A DNA stretch of 28,503 nt from DASYPP01 sp036006525 (GTDB taxonomy: Bacteria; Gemmatimonadota; Gemmatimonadetes; Gemmatimonadales; GWC2-71-9), in assembly GCA_036006525.1 (NCBI GenBank), contig DASYPP010000061.1:1-28503 (forward strand), written 5' to 3'. A program made the translations under genes and the position numbers. The notes under the pieces were generated by a model. The model did not search any database. It had not been told where the DNA came from and worked only from the letters and a program-made list of their open reading frames with translations. Below, in pieces: positions 25,239-28,503 of the stretch; positions within the stretch are counted from its first letter, which is position 1; the number at the start of each line of letters is the position of its first letter.

Positions 25239-26278
25239 TACGCCGTGCCGCATTCGTCGCCGCCGTGGGATTAATCGCCCTCCTGCCCGCGGCCGCCTCG
25301 GCTCAGTCCAATGCCGGCTATCATGTCAGCAAGCGGGTCGTGCTGGGCGGAGACACCGGCTGGGATTACCTGCTGGCCGACACCGCGGGCCACCGGCTGT
25401 ACGTTTCCCACGGCACCCACGTCGTGGTGCTCGATCTCGACAATCTCAGCGTGGTGGGAGACATCCCCAACACCAGCGGGGTGCATGGCATCGTGGTGGT
25501 GCCGTCCGCGGGTCGCGGGTTCACCAGCAATGGCCGCGACACTTCAGTCACCATATTTGATCTCAAGACGCTCGCGACTATCGGCACGGTCAAGGTGACC
25601 GGAGTCAATCCCGACGCGATCATGTTCGATCCGGCCAGCGGCCGGGTGTTCACGTTCAACGGGCGGGGGGCCAACGCCACGGCGATCGATCCGGCCACCG
25701 GCTCGGTCCTCGGTACCGTTGTGCTGAATGGCAAGCCCGAGGAAGCGATTGCCGACGGGGCGGGGAAGGTATACGTCAACCTGGAAGACCTGGGCAGTAT
25801 CGCGGTGTTCGACGCCCGGAGCCTCGCCGTGTTACACACCTGGTCCCTGGCTCCCTGCGAGGAACCCAGCGGTCTCGCGTTCGACGCGGCGCACAACCGG
25901 CTCTTCGCCGCCTGCGGCAACGGCATGATGGCCGTGCTGGACCCGGCGAGTGGAAAGGTGGTGGCGACGCCCCATATCGGGGACGGGGTGGACGGGGCCG
26001 GGTTCGACCCGAAGCGGCAGCTGGTCTTCAGCTCCAATGGCGATGGTACCCTGACGGTCATCCGCGAGGTTTCGCCCGACAGCTTTGCGGTGGTCGCGAA
26101 CGTGCCCACGCAATCGGGGGCGCGAACCATGACGCTCGACGAGAAGACCGGCCGGATTTTTCTCACCACGGCTGAATTCGGAACCGCTCCGGCTCCCACT
26201 ACCGAGCAACCCCGTCCCCGGCGTCCGATGGTGCCCGGGACCTTCACCGTCCTGGTCGTAGGCCCGGATGCTGATTGA
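25235..26278 (+). CDS. Exported YncE-like beta-propeller protein
   Basis: This 347-residue protein has a Sec signal peptide (cleavage after ASA, near residue 23). About seven repeats follow, of the form strand-turn with VxxFD, LDLDNLSVVGDIP, FDLKTLATIGTVKV, IDPATGSVLGTVVL and FDARSLAVLHTWSL, as in YncE/surface-layer beta-propellers. It should sit in the periplasm. GTG 25235 overlaps the ccmH stop by four bases, so it is coupled to the Ccm genes. A role as an assembly or binding partner of exported cytochromes is possible, but no motif shows it. Confidence 0.85.
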   Translation: MIRRAAFVAAVGLIALLPAAASAQSNAGYHVSKRVVLGGDTGWDYLLADTAGHRLYVSHGTHVVVLDLDNLSVVGDIPNTSGVHGIVVVPSAGRGFTSNGRDTSVTIFDLKTLATIGTVKVTGVNPDAIMFDPASGRVFTFNGRGANATAIDPATGSVLGTVVLNGKPEEAIADGAGKVYVNLEDLGSIAVFDARSLAVLHTWSLAPCEEPSGLAFDAAHNRLFAACGNGMMAVLDPASGKVVATPHIGDGVDGAGFDPKRQLVFSSNGDGTLTVIREVSPDSFAVVANVPTQSGARTMTLDEKTGRIFLTTAEFGTAPAPTTEQPRPRRPMVPGTFTVLVVGPDAD

Positions 26279-26816
26279 GTCGGTCACGGCGCTCATCCTG
26301 GGCGCATTGGCGCTGGCCTTCGTGGTATCGCCGCTGCTCCGCCGTACCAGCGGAACCGCGGGCAACGCGCCCGAGTGGATTGATCCGGAGGAGACCCCCA
26401 AGGGCATCGCGCTCGCCGCGCTCAAGGAGATCGAGTTCGACCGCGCCACCGGCAAGCTCTCTGACGTCGATTACCAGATGTTGATGGCCCGGTATACCGG
26501 CCAGGCCGTGGAAGCCATGCGCGCGGAGGAGAAACTCGAGCAGCCTGCCGCGGCCGTGCCGAATGTCCCGGTGTCCGGAGCAGATAGCGCCGCGGTCGAA
26601 TCGGTGATCGCCGCCAAGGTACGCGCGATCCGCTCCGGGGCCGGGGGCAACGCGCCCAACTGTCCTACCTGCGGTCCCCGCCCCGAGTCGGACGCGATCT
26701 TCTGCTCCCATTGCGGCAATCGGCTGCCCACCGGACACGCCTGCGAGGGATGTGGAGCCGTCCTGCCGCCCGATGGGAGGTTCTGCGAGGGTTGCGGGCG
26801 CAAGGTCGCCGCGTAG
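26268..26816 (+). CDS. CcmI-like membrane anchor with double zinc ribbon
   Basis: This 182-residue protein starts with one helix (VTALILGALALAFVVSPLL). A helical segment (ALKEIEFDRATGKLSDVDYQ) follows that resembles the start of CcmI-type proteins. Its C-terminus has two zinc ribbons: CPTCG with CSHCG, and CEGCG with CEGCG. ATG 26268 lies inside the end of the beta-propeller gene (11-base overlap), which points to coupled translation. CcmI delivers apocytochrome to the lyase in other bacteria. The zinc ribbons in place of TPR repeats make that role only a suggestion. Confidence 0.72.
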   Translation: MLIESVTALILGALALAFVVSPLLRRTSGTAGNAPEWIDPEETPKGIALAALKEIEFDRATGKLSDVDYQMLMARYTGQAVEAMRAEEKLEQPAAAVPNVPVSGADSAAVESVIAAKVRAIRSGAGGNAPNCPTCGPRPESDAIFCSHCGNRLPTGHACEGCGAVLPPDGRFCEGCGRKVAA

Positions 26817-26823
26817 CGCCCGT

Positions 26824-27762
26824 ATGAAGTCCGGGACCCTGACCGTTCTGGTGCTCGCCGGACTGGTTGCCGCGGTCGTGGCCATTCCGCCTGGCCCTCC
26901 TCCGAACGGCTCTCCCCGCTTATCTCCCCCTGACTCGACGACGATCGTCCTGCTGGGCACCGGGATGCCGCGCCCCAATCCCGAGGCTTCGGGCCCGGCG
27001 ACGGCTATCGTGGTCGGCTCCCGGGTCTTCCTGTTCGATGCCGGTGCCGGCGTCATGCGCCAGCTGGCGGCCGCCGGACTTCCCATCGATGGCGTTACCG
27101 CCCTGTTTGTCACCCACCTGCACAGCGACCACACCCTGGGCTACCCCGATCTCATCCTGACTTCGTGGGTCATGGGGCGGCAGCGGCCGCTCGCCGCCTT
27201 TGGCCCTCCCGGTCTCCAGGCCATGACCGACCACATCCTGGCGGCCTGGCGCGAGGACGAGCAGGTGCGCACCGACGGGCTGGAGCATGCGAGAAAGAAC
27301 GGGTACGCGGTCGCCGTGCACGAAATCGCGCCGGGAGTGGTGTATGACAGCGCGGGGGTTCGCATCACGGCCATTCCGGTTCCTCATGGCAGCTGGAAGT
27401 ACGCGTTCGGCTACCGGATCGACACTCCGACCCGGTCAATGGTGATTTCGGGCGACACGCGGCCCAGCGACGCGCTCCGGGACGCGGCCCGCGGCGTGGA
27501 CGTGTTGATCCACGAGGCGTATCCGGCCGCGCGGCTCAAGGTGGAGGAACGACCGGGCGGCTCCGACTGGCCCCGGTACATGCAGAGCTTCCATACCTCG
27601 GATGTCGAAGTGGGCCGGTTGGCGGCCGTTGCCCGGCCCAGGCTGGTAATCCTCTACCACCTGGTCCGGATGGGCGGCACCGACGCCGAGTTGCTGAACG
27701 GAGTGCGCCAGGGCGGGTATACCGGGCGGGTGGTGATCGGGCGGGATCTCGAGCGGTACTAG
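26824..27762 (+). CDS. Exported metallo-beta-lactamase-fold hydrolase (RNase Z-like)
   Basis: This 312-residue protein starts at ATG 26824; a longer frame from 26752 runs into the preceding gene. It opens with a signal-like helix (LTVLVLAGLVAAVVAI). The hydrolase core follows: VLLGTGMPRPN, then THLHSDH (H98, H100, D102, H103) as the dizinc site. Later metal-site blocks are PVPHGSWKYAFGYRI, VISGDTR, HEAYP, SFHTS and ILYHLVRMG. The order matches the RNase Z/arylsulfatase-like group. Export argues against tRNA processing, so a periplasmic phosphodiesterase or esterase role is more likely. It is seven bases after the zinc-ribbon gene. Confidence 0.85.
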   Translation: MKSGTLTVLVLAGLVAAVVAIPPGPPPNGSPRLSPPDSTTIVLLGTGMPRPNPEASGPATAIVVGSRVFLFDAGAGVMRQLAAAGLPIDGVTALFVTHLHSDHTLGYPDLILTSWVMGRQRPLAAFGPPGLQAMTDHILAAWREDEQVRTDGLEHARKNGYAVAVHEIAPGVVYDSAGVRITAIPVPHGSWKYAFGYRIDTPTRSMVISGDTRPSDALRDAARGVDVLIHEAYPAARLKVEERPGGSDWPRYMQSFHTSDVEVGRLAAVARPRLVILYHLVRMGGTDAELLNGVRQGGYTGRVVIGRDLERY

Positions 27763-27795
27763 GCCCCGACAGATTTTTAATTGGGTGAGCCCGGC

Positions 27796-27846
27796 AACAG
27801 CTCCTCGCGAAGGACGCGAAGTAGCGCGAAGACCGCGAAGAACTGC
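27796..27846 (+). repeat. Left 51-bp inverted repeat of the GxxExxY cassette
   Basis: This arm starts AACAGCTCCTCGCG and ends CGCGAAGAACTGC. Its first 26 bases match the reverse complement of the right arm perfectly. Internally it iterates CGCGAAG about every 9 or 10 bases, four times. It is neither protein-coding nor a CRISPR repeat. Confidence 0.92.
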
Positions 27847-28236
27847 CTAGGGATTGTTCACCATTCGTTTCAGGTCGTCAGACAGTCGGTTGGTGTTGAA
27901 ATTGAAAAAGATGCCGACCGGTTTCGAATCCAATCTCAAGTAAGTAAGCAATTGGGAGTGATGAACAGGAAGCACCTTTTCGACAGCCTTCACTTCAACA
28001 ATGACCGCATTCTCAACCAAGATGTCCAGACGATATGCGGCCTCAATTCTAAGGTCGTCATAGGCCAGTGATACTGGTACCTCGGCGGCGACCTCCAATC
28101 CCGCTTTCGCGATCTCGTACGCCAGACATTTCCGATAGACATGTTCCAGCAAGCCCGGCCCCAACCTCTTGTGCACCTTGAGCGCCAGGCCGATGACTAT
28201 TTCGGTCCACCGATTTACCTGTTCAGTGCCATCCAT
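27847..28236 (-). CDS. GxxExxY family protein (PD-(D/E)XK nuclease-like)
   Basis: This 129-residue protein has the family signature GLLEHVY (G28, E31, Y34). A nuclease-like core follows: YRLDILVENAVIVEVKAVEK, where D71, E81 and K83 fit the D-x(n)-E-x-K pattern, and then HHSQLLTYLRL with Q95. The size and order match the GxxExxY group, whose biological role is not settled. Start ATG 28236 is preceded by a G-rich stretch. The gene lies between two 51-bp inverted repeats, and its TAG touches the left one. It is lower in GC than the neighbouring genes, which fits a transferred unit. Confidence 0.88.
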   Translation of the reverse strand: MDGTEQVNRWTEIVIGLALKVHKRLGPGLLEHVYRKCLAYEIAKAGLEVAAEVPVSLAYDDLRIEAAYRLDILVENAVIVEVKAVEKVLPVHHSQLLTYLRLDSKPVGIFFNFNTNRLSDDLKRMVNNP

Positions 28237-28255
28237 TCCAAGCCCCCTGGTTGTT

Positions 28256-28306
28256 GCTGTTCTTCGCGCCCCTCGCGCTCCTTCGCGTCCTTCGCGAGGA
28301 GCTGTT
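28256..28306 (-). repeat. Right 51-bp inverted repeat of the GxxExxY cassette
   Basis: This arm is the reverse complement of the left arm at 46 of 51 positions. It ends 21 bases before the stop of the convergent-edge outer-membrane protein gene at 28328. It lies upstream of the GxxExxY start codon, so it could also hold that gene's promoter. Confidence 0.92.
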
Positions 28307-28327
28307 TAAGGACCTGCGCGGCGGGAT

Positions 28328-28503
28328 CTAAAGGCCCAGCCTGAGGCCCAAAGCGAGCCGACTGTGGAAAGTATTGTGAAGCTCGAATCCCCCCGGCAGG
28401 TCGTCCTCGATCAACATGCTCTTGGCCGAGGTTCCTTCCCACCGGATAACCAGGGTGACCCGGTGGCTCACTGGAGATTCGCAGTCCAATCCCGCCAGCA
28501 GAC
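28328..28503 (-). CDS. C-terminal end of a probable outer-membrane beta-barrel protein (partial)
   Basis: Only the last 58 codons are inside the window; the gene continues past the right edge. The visible part alternates polar and hydrophobic residues as in membrane beta strands (HRVTLVIRWEG, then FELHNTFHSRLALGLRLGL before TAG at 28330-28328). A final strand ending in a hydrophobic residue is typical of outer-membrane barrels, though here the last residue is Leu rather than Phe. I cannot assign a family from this fragment. It is followed, 21 bases downstream, by the right inverted repeat. Confidence 0.65.
   Translation of the reverse strand, partial: LLAGLDCESPVSHRVTLVIRWEGTSAKSMLIEDDLPGGFELHNTFHSRLALGLRLGL

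Larger units (their letters stand above)
27796..28306. mobile_element. GxxExxY cassette bounded by 51-bp inverted repeats
   Basis: A unit of 511 bases consists of an inverted repeat, the GxxExxY gene (minus strand) and the second inverted repeat, with almost nothing else. The ends match at 46 of 51 positions. The gene's stop codon touches the left repeat. Similar arms occur at 24481-24589 without a gene. This layout suggests a repeat-mobilising or repeat-maintaining unit, like REP/RAYT pairs but with a different enzyme. No target-site duplication was established. Mobility is inference. Confidence 0.55.

Noticed and set aside
25366..26247. 293-codon minus-strand frame opposite the beta-propeller gene
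   Set aside because: Antisense shadow. The plus-strand protein has a signal peptide and regular propeller repeats.
27796..27846. Short iterated CGCGAAG units as a CRISPR array
   Set aside because: Units are only 9-10 bases apart, there are no spacers, and the whole block recurs inverted at 28256-28306.

Overview
The window is GC-rich and densely packed. It looks like part of a chromosome from a Gram-negative, cytochrome-rich environmental bacterium. The style of its multiheme cytochromes, a variant cytochrome c maturation (Ccm) set and its lipoprotein and zinc-ribbon proteins suggest Gemmatimonadota or a relative. That placement is inference from protein style, not a phylogeny. No rRNA, tRNA or CRISPR array was seen.

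Layout. (1) 1-3488, minus strand: two multiheme c-type cytochromes, one a membrane-anchored NapC-like protein running off the left edge with 18 heme motifs so far, the other a 9-heme lipoprotein. (2) 3707-7455, minus: NAD-type malic enzyme and a fused ADP-forming acetate-CoA ligase, translationally coupled. (3) 7456-21136: a stress or hypoxia-type island. It has two tandem universal stress proteins, a two-CBS protein, a phosphoribosyltransferase-like protein, an Acg-like nitroreductase, a two-domain multicopper oxidase, two paralogous lipoproteins, a P1B-type ATPase, a single-domain globin, an OmpR-type response regulator and a GAF-domain histidine kinase resembling DosS/DevS. (4) 21216-27762, plus: Ccm genes (ccmE, ccmF, ccmH-like) mixed with zinc-ribbon proteins, a YncE-like beta-propeller and an exported metallo-beta-lactamase-fold hydrolase. 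(5) 27796-28306: a GxxExxY nuclease-like gene framed by 51-bp inverted repeats. (6) From 28328: the C-terminal end of an outer-membrane beta-barrel on the minus strand.

The main result concerns the island. Six promoters inside it share one architecture: direct repeats of a TTCA core at 11-bp (or 22-bp) spacing, with the last core starting exactly 16 bp upstream of a -10-like hexamer (xAxxxT, mostly TAxxxT). A seventh, weaker copy precedes the acetate-CoA ligase. One of the six drives the response regulator itself. The geometry resembles PhoB/OmpR-family boxes that replace a -35 element. I infer that the local OmpR-type regulator, probably with the GAF kinase, controls a local regulon. Its gene content parallels the mycobacterial DosR dormancy regulon (USP, CBS, Acg, P-type ATPase, GAF kinase), but with a different class of regulator.

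The cytochromes and Ccm genes fit together: the cytochromes carry CX4CH as well as CXXCH heme sites, and CcmE has the CxxxY form in place of the usual HxxxY. A hairpin between ccmF and ccmH belongs to the same repeat family as the GxxExxY cassette ends, suggesting a dispersed, possibly mobile repeat.
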